A model generated the notes under the pieces. It ran no database searches. It had not been told where the DNA came from and saw only the letters and a list, made by a program, of their open reading frames with translations. A stretch of DNA of 64,000 nucleotides from Gandjariella thermophila (lineage in GTDB: Bacteria; Actinomycetota; Actinomycetes; Mycobacteriales; Pseudonocardiaceae): positions 124,001-188,000 of the forward strand of contig NZ_BJFL01000004.1 in NCBI RefSeq assembly GCF_005405885.1, read 5' to 3'. A program made the translations under genes and the position numbers. Every line of letters starts with the position of its first letter. The first letter of the stretch is position 1. Shown here one piece after another: positions 1 through 9,526 of this stretch.

Positions 1-2705
1 TCAAGGGTCTGTCCGTCGACATCCGCACCGACACCCGGTTCCAGACCAGCGCGACCGTGCTCAAGGACGTCGTGATGGTGCTGGCGTTCGTCGGCTTGGC
101 CGGCTGCGTGTGGATCCTGCACCGGCTCGATGTGCGGGCCGGTCGGCGCGCCCCGCGGCTGGCGCCGAAGGGGTGGTGGAAGCCCACCGGCCGGGACATC
201 GCCGTCTACGCCGTCCTGATCACCTGGACGCTGATCGGCGCGATCACCTCCGACGACGGCTACATCCTCACCATGGCGCGGGCCCGTGCGGCGTCCGGCT
301 ACGTCGGCAACTACTACCGGTGGTTCAGCGCCCCGGAAGCCCCGTTCGGGTGGTTCTACGAGCTGTACTCGGCGTGGGTGCAGGTCAGTACCGCGACGCC
401 GTGGGTGCGGCTGCCCGCCCTGCTGATGGGCATCGGAAGCTGGTTGCTGATCAGCCGGGAGACGCTGCCCCGGCTGGGCAAGGAGGTGCGGCGCAGCCGC
501 GCGGCGGGCTGGGCGGCGGCCGCGGTGTTCCTGTGCTTCTGGCTGCCGTTCAACAACGGGCTGCGCCCCGAGCCGGTGGTGGCGCTGTGCGCGCTGCTGG
601 CCATGTGCGCGGTGGAGCGGGCGGTCGCGGCCCGGCGGCTGGTCCCGCTCGCGCTGGGGCTCTTCGCCGCCACCCTGGCCATCGCGGCCACGCCCACCGG
701 AGTGATCGCGGTGCTGCCCTTCCTCGCCGCGGCGCGGCCGGTGACCAAGCTGCTGCGGGAGCGGATCCGGCCGTTCGGCTGGGCGGCCGTACTGCTGCCC
801 CTGGCGGCGTCCGCGACCGCGGTGCTGGCCATCGTCTTCCAGGACCAGACGCTGGTCGCCGAACTGCAGGCGAAGCGGATCGAGACCCAGATCGGCCCGG
901 CCGAGCAATGGTACGAGGAGTTCGACCGGTACCAGGCGCTGTTCAGCGGCACCGCGGACGGCTCGCTGGCCCGGCGGTTCCCGGTGCTGCTGGTGATCCT
1001 CTGCCTGGCCATCTGCCTGGTGGTGCTGCTGCGCCGGCGACGCATCCGGGGCGCCGCGCTCGGCCCGAGCAGCCGGCTGATCGGCATCACGATGATGTCG
1101 TTCGTCGTGCTGGCGCTCACCCCGACCAAGTGGACGCACCACTTCGGCGCGTTCGCCGCGCTGGGTAGCTCGCTGGCCGCACTCACCGCGCTGGCCAGCA
1201 GCGCGACCGTGCTGCGGTCCAAGCGCAACCGGGCGCTGGTGGTCGCCGGCCTGATGATCATTCTGGCCCTGGCCTTCCGTGGCCCGAACGCCTGGTGGTA
1301 CGTGTCCGCGTGGGGCGTGCCCTGGTACGACAAGCCGCCTTCGGTGGGCGGGCACCAGTTCAGCACGATCATCCTGATCGCGGCCGGCATCGCGCTGCTG
1401 ATCGCCGGCATCGAGCACCTGCGCATCCCCGACCACGGCGTGGTGGAGCACCCGCCGGAGACGCGCGGCAGGGCACTGCTGCTCGGCTCGGCGCCGCTGG
1501 CCATCGTGTGTGCCCTCCTGGTGCTGTTCGAGGTGCTGTCCTTCGTCAAGGTGCTGCAGAAGCAGTCGCACACCTACAGCCTCGGTGCGGACAACATCAC
1601 CCGGCTCACCCAGGACACCTGCGGCCTGTCCGACCACGTGCTGGTCGAGGCGGACCCGCTGCGGGACGTGCTCAAGCCGGCGGCGAACCAGGCGCCCAAG
1701 CCGGTGCCCACCACGCCGCCGCCCAACCAGCCGCCGAACCCCACGGGTACGACCCCGTCCCCGGAGGAGGCCCTGCAGCCGGCCATGACCGGATTCCGCA
1801 GGGGGCGGGACGGGTTGCCGCCCGGCAACGGGCAGGACCCGGCCCAGCCGGACTGGACCCCGCCCTACCGGCTGGGTGACGACAACGCCCCGGTGTGGGG
1901 GACCTACGCCCCGGGCGCCCCGCTCACCGGCGAACTGCGCACCCCCTGGTACACGCTGCCGGACAGCGCCCGCACGGGTCAGGCACCGATCGTGATCGCG
2001 CTGGCCGGGATGGAGGCCGGGCCGAACGCGGTGTTCCTCGAGTTCGGCAAGAACACCCCCAAGGGCTTCCAGGTCATCGACCGGCACCAGATCATCAAGG
2101 GGCCGGCCAACGTGTGGCGGGAGGCCAGCGTCACGCTCAGCGGGCCGGACGCGCAGGCGGACCAGGTGCGGATCGTCGCCGAGGCCAACGCGCTGGGCGT
2201 GGAGAACTGGATGGCGGTCAGCGCGCCCCGGGTGCCGACCTTCGTCCGGATGACCGACGTGATCTTCGGGCGGCCGGTGTTCCTGGAGTGGCCGGTGGGC
2301 CTCGCCCACCCGTGCGCCCGGCCGTTCAACACGCTGAACGGCGTGGCCGAGATGCCCGCCTACCGGATCACCGGGGACGCGGACTTCCGCCGCCAGGGGC
2401 AGGGCTGGTCCGCGCCGGACGCCGGGGGACCGTTCGGCTGGCTCAACGTCGACGCGACCGTGCGGAAGCTGCCCGCCTTCCTGGACGGCCAGATCGACCG
2501 CGACTGGGGCACGCTGTACGCGATCGACCCGTACGAGCCGAACGCGCTGCCGGCGTCCGCGGCGGAGCGAGTGACCCACGAGGTCCACTCCGGCCTGTGG
2601 TCGCCCGGCCCGATGCCGAACGTGATCTACCTGCCGGGCAACGCGCCGAAGTCGGACAACCGCACCAACGTGCCGAGCGGCGCGAACCCGGGCAGCAACC
2701 CGTAA
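1..2705 (+). CDS. emb: Emb-family arabinosyltransferase, 3' part (5' end outside window)
   Basis: The reading frame is open from base 3, so about 900 residues of a family usually near 1,050-1,100 residues are visible and the N-terminal region is missing. Emb proteins are multi-pass membrane GT-C enzymes that transfer D-arabinofuranose from decaprenyl-phosphoryl arabinose onto cell-wall arabinan. Diagnostic features are the DDGYI acidic motif near base 252, the conserved block FNNGLRPEP near base 550, about ten hydrophobic segments in the first 500 visible residues, a Pro-rich linker (PTTPPPNQPPNPTG) near base 1720, and the soluble carbohydrate-binding C-terminal domain. EmbA, EmbB and EmbC cannot be told apart here. 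A strong terminator follows 9 bases after the stop. Confidence 0.95.
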   Translation, partial: KGLSVDIRTDTRFQTSATVLKDVVMVLAFVGLAGCVWILHRLDVRAGRRAPRLAPKGWWKPTGRDIAVYAVLITWTLIGAITSDDGYILTMARARAASGYVGNYYRWFSAPEAPFGWFYELYSAWVQVSTATPWVRLPALLMGIGSWLLISRETLPRLGKEVRRSRAAGWAAAAVFLCFWLPFNNGLRPEPVVALCALLAMCAVERAVAARRLVPLALGLFAATLAIAATPTGVIAVLPFLAAARPVTKLLRERIRPFGWAAVLLPLAASATAVLAIVFQDQTLVAELQAKRIETQIGPAEQWYEEFDRYQALFSGTADGSLARRFPVLLVILCLAICLVVLLRRRRIRGAALGPSSRLIGITMMSFVVLALTPTKWTHHFGAFAALGSSLAALTALASSATVLRSKRNRALVVAGLMIILALAFRGPNAWWYVSAWGVPWYDKPPSVGGHQFSTIILIAAGIALLIAGIEHLRIPDHGVVEHPPETRGRALLLGSAPLAIVCALLVLFEVLSFVKVLQKQSHTYSLGADNITRLTQDTCGLSDHVLVEADPLRDVLKPAANQAPKPVPTTPPPNQPPNPTGTTPSPEEALQPAMTGFRRGRDGLPPGNGQDPAQPDWTPPYRLGDDNAPVWGTYAPGAPLTGELRTPWYTLPDSARTGQAPIVIALAGMEAGPNAVFLEFGKNTPKGFQVIDRHQIIKGPANVWREASVTLSGPDAQADQVRIVAEANALGVENWMAVSAPRVPTFVRMTDVIFGRPVFLEWPVGLAHPCARPFNTLNGVAEMPAYRITGDADFRRQGQGWSAPDAGGPFGWLNVDATVRKLPAFLDGQIDRDWGTLYAIDPYEPNALPASAAERVTHEVHSGLWSPGPMPNVIYLPGNAPKSDNRTNVPSGANPGSNP

Positions 2706-2713
2706 CCGGCGAC

Positions 2714-2750
2714 GCGAAAGGGGCCGGCCCCGCCGGCCGGCCCCTTTCGC
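2714..2750. terminator. Bidirectional terminator between emb and the GH172 gene
   Basis: A perfect 16-bp stem (2714-2729 with 2735-2750) and a 5-base loop lie between two convergent stop codons (2705 and 2761). The stem runs from GCGAAAGGGG outward-in, so each strand carries a short A/T-rich base (TTTCGC). Confidence 0.9.
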
Positions 2751-2760
2751 ATGCGCTGGC

Positions 2761-5352
2761 TCAGGCCGGACCGACCCGGGAGAGCACCCGGTACTGGGAC
2801 GCCGACCACGCCGGTGCCCCGCCGACCGGGTTGAGCCACACCTGCACCGAGCCCTTCCCCGCGGTGAGCGACGCCGGGATCTCGAAGGAGTCGTCCAGCC
2901 ACCGGGAGTGCTGGTTGCCCAGCGGTTCCAGCCAGGTGCCCGCCAGCCTGCCGTCCACGAAGACGTCCGCCGACTGGTAGGCCTGGTTCTGGTCGCCCGT
3001 CCTGGTCAGGCGCAGCCCGGAGTTACCCGGGTCCACGGTCACCGTGAAGCGGATCGGTCCGGTCGCCGCGGTCACCGCGCGGGTCACCGGCACGGCCCGG
3101 TCGTCGCCCTCATAGGTGGACGTGAGCTGCCCGGAGGTCTCCCCCTGCGCGCTGTACCCGTGCAGTGAGCGGCCCGCCGGGTCGGTCGGATCGACCAGAT
3201 CGGTCTGCCGCAGCGTGACCGCGGGCTGGCCGTACCAGTAGGCGGTGGAGCTGTAGTCGGCGGGCGCGTCGTCCACCGGGCCGTGCTCGATGCCGAACCG
3301 CAGGCCGGTGGCGAACGACACCGCGTCGCCGACCATCAACCGGTAGGCTCCGGTGCAGTCGTTGGCGCAGCCGTCCCCGTCCAACTCGTAGGCGGGGTTG
3401 CCGGCCAGCGGCATCTCGTACGTGGTGCCGTCCCGGAAGTACCAGCCGGACTCGTAGAAGTCCTCGGTGCCGGTGCCGTGCCAGGCGGGACTGGCCGCGC
3501 CGTCCACGAACACCCGCTCGTCGCCCTCCAGGTAGGCCCGCCGGTTGACCTCGGCCAGCGACTTGGGCTGGTTGTCGGCGACCGCCGAGTTGGCCGAGAT
3601 CAGCCCGCGCATGCTGTGCGTGACCCCGTAGAACACACCGGTGCCCGCGGTGTCCAGGAACGTGTAGTCGGAGCCGGTGGCCGGCACACCCCTGCGGTGG
3701 GTGGCGTTGAAGTAGCCGATCGTGCCGGTACGCAGGTCGGTGCCCACCGAAGAGTCGGCCGCGGAGGTCACCTCGACCACCGCACCGTTGACCGGCACGC
3801 CGCTGCCGTTGACCAGCTCGACGGTGGCGTGCGCCCCGTAGGGCATCGGCCACCAGGACGTGTACCAACCATCAGCCGCACCGTCCACGGAGGACATCAG
3901 GTTCATCACGTCGTACTTGCCCAGGCCGGTGCCGAAGAACTCGCCGATCGGCGCGTCCACGGTGGTTCGGCCGTCGAAGGTGATGCGAAGGTGGGCGCCG
4001 TCCAGGACCGCGTCCGAGCGGCTCACCGTGGCCGGGTCGATCCAGGAGTACCGGTAGACCCGGGAGCCCTGCCAGGTGGGCGCGGTGATGGTGTAGCCGT
4101 GCGCCTGCTCGGCTCCGGGGTGTCCCGGCCCGAGGTCCATCACGTCGGTGCGGGTCCACTCGCCGCCCACCCTGCTGTGCACGTCGTAGCGGAACTCGTT
4201 GACGTCCAGGTCGGAGGAGACGAACCGGTTCGCCACGTGCAGCACCGACTTGCCCGCGGTGAGCGACGCGGGCAGTTCCAGGGTCTGCACGTCCCAGCTC
4301 CCGCCCGGCTGGGCGGGCCCACCGCTCCAGGTGCCCACCGGCTGGCCGTCGACGAACACGGTGGCCCGCTGGTTGCCGATCATCGGGTCGAACCGCCGTA
4401 CCAGCCGAACACCGGTGTTGGCCGGGTCGATCCGGACGGTGAACGCGCTGCCGCCGCCCGCGCCGAACGCGCGCCCGTCGTCCCCGGCCCTCGGGCTGAC
4501 CGACACCTGCGGCAGTTGCAGCCGAATCTGGGTGATCCGCCCCGATCCGGTGATGTCGGCGACCCGGCGGGTGGCGCCGACCGGAACATCGGTCACCACC
4601 CGGCTGGTGCGCGCGCCCGCCGCGGCCGGCTTGGGGTCGCGCAGGCCGAAGGCGCGCAGCCGGTCCACCACGTCCTGCGCCCGGTCGCCCGGGTCGAAGG
4701 TGCTGACCCCGTCACCGCTGGCGAAGACGCGGTAGTCGACATGGTAAAAGTCCGGGTTGTGCTGCACGGTGACCCGCATGGAGTGCCGGTAGGGCATCGG
4801 CACCTTGATCACCGCGCCGCCCGCGGTGTCGTCCCCGTTGCCGACCAGCGGCCAGACGAACGGGGCGCCCAACCGGCCGTCCACGACGTCCTGTAACTGG
4901 GCGTTGAGCACGGTCTCGCCGTCCAGTTCGATCCTGATCCACCCGGTGGCGCGGACCACGCCGTAGTCCCGGGTGAACCAGATGGAGGAGATCTCCCCGG
5001 CGCCGGACCGCTCGGCGATCACGCAGCCGTCGGTGATCCGCAGGCAGGAGTAGGCGCCGTCGAACCCGTCGTCGTTGCCGCCGGTGCGGTCGAAGCTGGA
5101 GAACTGGCGGGTCTGCTCGCCGCTGCGCAGCTGGGCCAGCGCGTCCAGATGCCGGTAGCTGGCCCAGCCGGTGGGGCCGGGAGACAGCGTGACCGCGGCC
5201 GTGGTCACGGCGGGCGGTGCCGCGGCGCAGGCCGGGGCGGCCAGGGCGGTCGCCATGATCAACACGGCGACGCCGAGCATCGGTAAGAACCCGATGCCAC
5301 GTGTCACGCCGCGCCGGCGGGCGCGGTGACCAGATGTGTGTGTGCCGCGCAT
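2761..5352 (-). CDS. Secreted GH172 (DUF2961) glycoside hydrolase, candidate exo-D-arabinofuranosidase
   Basis: This 863-residue protein has a Sec signal peptide (basic start, hydrophobic core about residues 20-45, Ala-rich cleavage region). The DUF2961/GH172 signature SSFDRTGGNDDGFDG is at about residues 85-99 and the conserved acidic block TGTEDFYESGW at about 625-640; the Glu and Asp there are the likely catalytic or structural acids. GH172 includes difructose-anhydride enzymes and alpha-D-arabinofuranosidases. A beta-sandwich module of about 95 residues occurs twice, at about 302-400 and 767-863; both copies share the pattern VDPxNxGxRL then FVDG then ASLTAGK. The start is supported by GGGAG six bases upstream. 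It lies beside an arabinan synthase gene and co-directionally downstream of a sugar importer, which favours a role in arabinan turnover. Substrate specificity is inferred. Confidence 0.88.
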   Translation of the reverse strand: MRGTHTSGHRARRRGVTRGIGFLPMLGVAVLIMATALAAPACAAAPPAVTTAAVTLSPGPTGWASYRHLDALAQLRSGEQTRQFSSFDRTGGNDDGFDGAYSCLRITDGCVIAERSGAGEISSIWFTRDYGVVRATGWIRIELDGETVLNAQLQDVVDGRLGAPFVWPLVGNGDDTAGGAVIKVPMPYRHSMRVTVQHNPDFYHVDYRVFASGDGVSTFDPGDRAQDVVDRLRAFGLRDPKPAAAGARTSRVVTDVPVGATRRVADITGSGRITQIRLQLPQVSVSPRAGDDGRAFGAGGGSAFTVRIDPANTGVRLVRRFDPMIGNQRATVFVDGQPVGTWSGGPAQPGGSWDVQTLELPASLTAGKSVLHVANRFVSSDLDVNEFRYDVHSRVGGEWTRTDVMDLGPGHPGAEQAHGYTITAPTWQGSRVYRYSWIDPATVSRSDAVLDGAHLRITFDGRTTVDAPIGEFFGTGLGKYDVMNLMSSVDGAADGWYTSWWPMPYGAHATVELVNGSGVPVNGAVVEVTSAADSSVGTDLRTGTIGYFNATHRRGVPATGSDYTFLDTAGTGVFYGVTHSMRGLISANSAVADNQPKSLAEVNRRAYLEGDERVFVDGAASPAWHGTGTEDFYESGWYFRDGTTYEMPLAGNPAYELDGDGCANDCTGAYRLMVGDAVSFATGLRFGIEHGPVDDAPADYSSTAYWYGQPAVTLRQTDLVDPTDPAGRSLHGYSAQGETSGQLTSTYEGDDRAVPVTRAVTAATGPIRFTVTVDPGNSGLRLTRTGDQNQAYQSADVFVDGRLAGTWLEPLGNQHSRWLDDSFEIPASLTAGKGSVQVWLNPVGGAPAWSASQYRVLSRVGPA

Positions 5353-5665
5353 GGCGAGCTCCCTCGGTCGACGGACATCGGTGTCCGTTGTGGACGGTCA
5401 CATTGAGCCGGTCACCGCGGCGGTTTCCGGGTAGCGGTCACCGCGGTCGGTTTCCGGGGGAGGCGGAAATCGGCGTCGGGAATACGCGTGGACGGTTTCG
5501 ATGTAGACGGTTTCACCGCGGCGCGGACGGCGGCGGTTTCCCGAAGCCGTGCCGTGCCGCGGAGGCGGGCGGGGGTGGACGGAATCCCGTCCACGCCGCC
5601 GCGCCCGGTGACGAGCGCGGCGACGTGGACGGGTCCGGTGAGCGGGTTGCGGGTGGGAGGGCCGG
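5353..5665 (-). promoter_or_regulatory. 313-bp upstream region of the GH172 gene with dyad and tandem repeats
   Basis: No gene fits here. A dyad, ACGGACA-TCGG-TGTCCGT (5371-5388), sits 19 bases upstream of the GH172 start; its centre is CG, as in LacI-type operators. Further upstream a unit beginning GTCACCGCGG and containing GGTTTCCGGG is repeated in tandem (5411-5431 and 5437-5458), and the heptamer CGGTTTC occurs five times (5421, 5448, 5493, 5508, 5534). CGGTTTC equals part of one arm of the LacI-type operators at 9406 and 10673, but no full copy of that operator is present. Regulation is inferred. Confidence 0.5.
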
Positions 5666-6673
5666 TCAGCCCCCGTTGGCGGCGCGGTAGACCGCCTCGG
5701 CGTTGTCCTTGGTCACCAACTGGGTGGGCAGGGTCTGTTTCTTGGGCACCTGCTGGCAGTCGATCAGCAGCTTCTTCGCCGCCTCGACGGCCTCCTTGCC
5801 GCCGGTCGGGTAGACGAATGTGGCCGTCAGCCGGCCGTCCTCCACGGCCTTGATGCCGCCGGACGGGATGGGCAGGCCGTCGATACCGGTGAACCTGATG
5901 GAGTTCTCCCGGCCGACCGACTTCGCCGCCAGGTAGGCACCCTCGGCCATCGGGTCGTTCTCCGAGTAGACGACGTCGATCTGCGGCTGCGCCTTGAGGA
6001 TCGCGTCCATCTGCTGCTGGCCCTTGTCCCGCAGCCAGTCGCCCACGCCGGTGGCGACCACCTGGATGTTCTTGCCGGCGATCGCCTGCTGGAAGCCGGC
6101 GTCACGCTCCTGGGCCGGGGTTGAGCCGGGCAGGCCCTTGAGCTCGACCACCTTGCCGCCGTTCGGCAGCAGCTTCTGCGCGATGAACGTGCCGGCCTGC
6201 CGACCGATGTCGGTGTTGTCCGCGCCGATGAAGGTGGTGTAGGCGTCCCCGTCCACCTTGCGGTCCAGCACCACGACCGGGATGCCCTTGTCGTAGGCCT
6301 TCTTCACCACGCCGGTCAGCGGGGTCGACTCGTTCGGGCTGATGATCAGCAGGTCGATCTGCTGGGTGAGGTAGTTTTCCACGTCGGAGACCTGCTTGGC
6401 GTTGTCCTGGGCGGCGTCGGCGAACTTCACCTCGAACTGGGGCACGCTCGCCGCGGCGTTGCGGATGTCGTCGTTCATCCGCTGCCGGTACGGCTCGGCC
6501 ACGTTGGCCTGGCTCATCCCGATCACGTAGTGACCGTTCGGGCCCTTGCACTTGGTGTTGGTTCCGGCGTTCGGTGCCTGACCGGCGTTCTCGTGCGTGG
6601 TGCCGCACCCGGCGGACAACACGAGCACGGCGCACGCCGTGGCGGCGAGGGCGATGGGGACCGGACGTGCCAT
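5666..6673 (-). CDS. Sugar ABC transporter substrate-binding lipoprotein (RbsB-like)
   Basis: The protein is 335 residues with a lipoprotein signal ending LVLSAGC (Cys23). It has the type I periplasmic-binding fold of ribose/xylose-type binding proteins: YVIGMSQANVAEPYRQ at the N-terminal lobe, IISPNESTPL and VVVLDRKVDGD in the core, and the hinge-region YSENDPMAEGAYLA. The chosen start has AAGGAGA about ten bases upstream; an earlier in-frame ATG at 6709 also has a good ribosome site (GGAGGAAGGAG) but would add a basic leader before the lipobox. It is the last gene of a three-gene importer operon (ATPase, permease, binding protein), 63 bases after the permease. The sugar is not identifiable from sequence; pentose is suggested by the neighbouring isomerase and kinase. 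Confidence 0.9.
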   Translation of the reverse strand: MARPVPIALAATACAVLVLSAGCGTTHENAGQAPNAGTNTKCKGPNGHYVIGMSQANVAEPYRQRMNDDIRNAAASVPQFEVKFADAAQDNAKQVSDVENYLTQQIDLLIISPNESTPLTGVVKKAYDKGIPVVVLDRKVDGDAYTTFIGADNTDIGRQAGTFIAQKLLPNGGKVVELKGLPGSTPAQERDAGFQQAIAGKNIQVVATGVGDWLRDKGQQQMDAILKAQPQIDVVYSENDPMAEGAYLAAKSVGRENSIRFTGIDGLPIPSGGIKAVEDGRLTATFVYPTGGKEAVEAAKKLLIDCQQVPKKQTLPTQLVTKDNAEAVYRAANGG

Positions 6674-6736
6674 GGTGCTCTCTCTCCTTCGGAGTCTGCG
6701 CGCGATCATGGAGACTCCTTCCTCCGTCACCCGGAA

Positions 6737-7780
6737 TCACAGCGCCGGGCGAAGCCGTTGCAGCCCCGCTGCCGCAACGATGACCAGACCTTTGATCAAC
6801 AGCTGGATGTTGGCGTCGATGTTGTTCAGCGCGAGCACGTTGTTCAGCACGCCGAGCAGCAGGGCGCCGGCCACGGTGCCGACCACCGAGCCGCGCCCGC
6901 CGGCCAGGCTGGTGCCACCGATGACCACCGCGGCGATGGCGTCCAGTTCGTAGCCGGCTCCGTCGTTCGGGCTGCCCTGGTTGAGCTGGCCGGCGTGCAC
7001 GATGCCGGCCAGCGCGGCCAGCGCGCCGGAGATGCCGAAGACGGCGATCTTCACCCGGTTCACCGGCACGCCGGACAGCCGGGCCGCCTTCTGGTTGCCG
7101 CCCACCGCGTACAGGTGCCTGGCGAACACGCTGACCCGCAGGAAGGCGATGGCCGCGGCGGCGACCACCACGAAGATCAGCGCCGGAATGGGCACCAGGC
7201 CGTTGAACGTTCGCTCGCCGAGCAGGGAGAACGCCACCGGCGCCTCACCCGGCCCGTCGCCGTAGGCGATGGCCACGCCCTGCCCGCCGGACCAGATCCG
7301 GGCCAGCCCCCTGGCGACCTGCAGGCCGGCCAGCGTGACGATGAACGACTGGATGCCGAACCTCGCCGAGGCGATGCCCTGCAGCAGCCCGAACACCAGG
7401 CCGATCAGCAGCACCAGCAGCACGGTGGGCACGACGCCCATGCCGTTCTCCACCATGAGCACGGCCGAGCCGACCGCGGCCAGGCCGAGCACGGCGCCCA
7501 CCGACAGGTCGATCCCGCCGATCAGGATGACGAAGGTCATGCCCACCGCGATGATCCCGATCTCGGCGACCGCGCGGACCACGTTGAACAGGTTCTCGCT
7601 GGTGAGGAACAGGATCTGGGCGCCGCGGTGGGGGGAGAACAGCACGGCGGCGATGAACACCGCGACCAGTCCCAGCATGCTCTGGAACCGGAACAGCACG
7701 CTCACCACGTCGAGCCGCCGCTCGGCGGGCGGTGCGGCCGCGCCGTCGGACTCCCGCTGGATGGTCTCCCGCTGGGTCAT
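6737..7780 (-). CDS. Sugar ABC transporter permease (RbsC/AraH-like)
   Basis: A 347-residue BPD_transp_2-type integral membrane protein with about nine to ten hydrophobic segments. The block FVILIGGIDLSVGAVLGL (near residue 95) and the Gly-rich GGTSLAGGRGSVVGTVAGAL near residue 295 are typical of ribose-family permeases. It overlaps the ATPase gene by 4 bp (ATGA), indicating translational coupling. It would form the membrane channel for the adjacent binding protein. Confidence 0.92.
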   Translation of the reverse strand: MTQRETIQRESDGAAAPPAERRLDVVSVLFRFQSMLGLVAVFIAAVLFSPHRGAQILFLTSENLFNVVRAVAEIGIIAVGMTFVILIGGIDLSVGAVLGLAAVGSAVLMVENGMGVVPTVLLVLLIGLVFGLLQGIASARFGIQSFIVTLAGLQVARGLARIWSGGQGVAIAYGDGPGEAPVAFSLLGERTFNGLVPIPALIFVVVAAAAIAFLRVSVFARHLYAVGGNQKAARLSGVPVNRVKIAVFGISGALAALAGIVHAGQLNQGSPNDGAGYELDAIAAVVIGGTSLAGGRGSVVGTVAGALLLGVLNNVLALNNIDANIQLLIKGLVIVAAAGLQRLRPAL

Positions 7781-9363
7781 GTGCCGCCTCCCACCCGCGA
7801 CGCGGGCCGCTCACCCGGCGGCGCGGCACCCGCCTCCCCGCCGTCACCCATCACCGCGGCGAGCAGTTCCGCCGCGCGTGCCTCGCCGGTGCCGAACTCC
7901 CGCACGCTGCGCCCGTCGCGCAGCACGATCACCCGGTCGCACACGCCGACCAGCTCGTCCAGCTCGGAGGAGGCCAGCAGGATGCCGACCCCCTCCCGGG
8001 CCACCTCGCCGAGCAGCCGGTAGATCTCCGCCTTGGCGCCCACGTCCACGCCCCGGGTCGGGTCGTCCAGCAGCAGCAGGTCCGGCCGCAGCAGCAGCAT
8101 CCGGCCGAAGACCACCTTCTGCTGGTTGCCGCCGGAGAGCGTGCCCACCGGCTGCCCCAGGCCGGCCAGCTTGACCCGCAGCCGCCGCACCGCGTCCGCC
8201 GCGGCGTCCGTCTCGGTGCGCCGGCGCAGCAACCCGAACCGCGCGATTCGGTCCACAATGGACAGCGCGGTGTTGGCCAGCACCGAGTGCTCCAGCACCA
8301 GCCCGGAGATCCGCCGGTCCTCCGGGACGAAGGCCAACCCCAGCCGCACCGCGTGCCGGGGCCCGCGCGGCCGCACCGGCCGGCCGCGCAGCAGCACCTC
8401 ACCGGTCCACTGGCCCGGCGTGCCGGCGCCGTACAGCGTCTCCAGCAGCTCGGTGCGGCCCGAGCCGAGCAGCCCGGCGACACCGACGATCTCGCCGCGG
8501 CGCACGGACAGCGTGATGCCGGCCGGCTCCCGGCGGCCGGGGCGCGGGCGGCGCGGCCGGACCGCGAGCTCGCGCACCCGCAGCACCTCCTCCCCCGGCT
8601 CGCCGCTGGTGGTGCGGAACATGGCGGACAGCGGCCGGCCGACCATGGCCTCGGCGGCCTGGCTGGCGGTCATCGACCGGGCGGCGAACTCGGCGACCAC
8701 GCGGCCGTTGCGCAGCACCGTGGCCCGGTCGGCCACCGCGCCGATCTCCTCCATCCGGTGCGAGATGTAGACCACGCCGGCGCCGGCCGCGCGCAGCTCG
8801 GCGATCACCTGGAACAGCCGCTGCACCTCGGCCGCGGACAGCGCGGAGGTGGGCTCGTCCATGATCAGCACGCGGGCGTCCAGGGACAGCGCCTTGCCGA
8901 TGGTGACCAGTTGCTGCTCGCCGGTGCGCAGCTCCTCGACCGGCTGGCGCGGGTCGAGCCGGATGCCGACCTGGCGCAGCAGCCGCCCGGTCTCCCGCTC
9001 CATCCGCCGCCGGTCCACGCCACCCCACCGGCTGCGCGGCTCGCGGCCCAGGAAGATGTTGTCCGCCACGGACAGCGCCGGCACCAGGTCGAGTTCCTGG
9101 GGGATCATCGCGATGCCGGCCCGCTGCGCGTCCGCCGGGCCGCGGAACCGCACCGGCGCACCGTCGATCTCGATGCTGCCCTCGTAGTCGGTGATGTCCC
9201 CGGACAGCACCCGCATCAGCGTCGACTTACCGGCGCCGTTCTCGCCGAGCAGCGCGTGCACCTCGCCGGAGCGCACCGCGAAGTCGACGTCCCGGCAGGC
9301 CTGGACGCCGCCGTAGCGCTTGCCGATGCCCGTCATCGCGACCAGCGGGGGAGTACTGCCCAT
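7777..9363 (-). CDS. Sugar ABC transporter ATP-binding protein with two ABC domains (RbsA-like)
   Basis: At 528 residues this has the duplicated ABC layout of ribose/xylose/galactofuranose importers. Domain 1 has Walker A GENGAGKST (residues 40-48) and Walker B VLIMDEPTSAL. Domain 2 has the usual degenerate Walker A (GLLGSGRTELLE), an intact signature LSGGNQQKVVFGRML and Walker B LLLLDDPTRGVD, as normal for this family. It is the first gene of the importer operon; a LacI-type operator lies 43 bases upstream of its start. Confidence 0.93.
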   Translation of the reverse strand: MGSTPPLVAMTGIGKRYGGVQACRDVDFAVRSGEVHALLGENGAGKSTLMRVLSGDITDYEGSIEIDGAPVRFRGPADAQRAGIAMIPQELDLVPALSVADNIFLGREPRSRWGGVDRRRMERETGRLLRQVGIRLDPRQPVEELRTGEQQLVTIGKALSLDARVLIMDEPTSALSAAEVQRLFQVIAELRAAGAGVVYISHRMEEIGAVADRATVLRNGRVVAEFAARSMTASQAAEAMVGRPLSAMFRTTSGEPGEEVLRVRELAVRPRRPRPGRREPAGITLSVRRGEIVGVAGLLGSGRTELLETLYGAGTPGQWTGEVLLRGRPVRPRGPRHAVRLGLAFVPEDRRISGLVLEHSVLANTALSIVDRIARFGLLRRRTETDAAADAVRRLRVKLAGLGQPVGTLSGGNQQKVVFGRMLLLRPDLLLLDDPTRGVDVGAKAEIYRLLGEVAREGVGILLASSELDELVGVCDRVIVLRDGRSVREFGTGEARAAELLAAVMGDGGEAGAAPPGERPASRVGGGT

Positions 9364-9405
9364 GACACCCCCTCATCCGCCGCACCTCGACTCCGAGCTG
9401 CACCG

Positions 9406-9425
9406 TCGAGAAATCGATTCCTGGA
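9406..9425. promoter_or_regulatory. LacI-type operator upstream of the sugar importer operon
   Basis: The imperfect palindrome AGAAATCG-ATTCCT is centred on CG at 9415/9416 and lies between the importer start (9363) and the 3' end of the LacI gene. Its left arm (GTCGAGAAATCG) is identical to the corresponding arm of the second site at 10673-10692, so one regulator probably binds both. Confidence 0.75.
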
Positions 9426-9526
9426 GTGTGGAGAAGGGCCGAAGGGTGTGGGAAGTGCTTCCGCCAGGTTTCACCCGGCTGTCGTAAGGGCGGTTGCGCG
9501 CCGCGGGTTCCGGCGCGCTCGATCGA

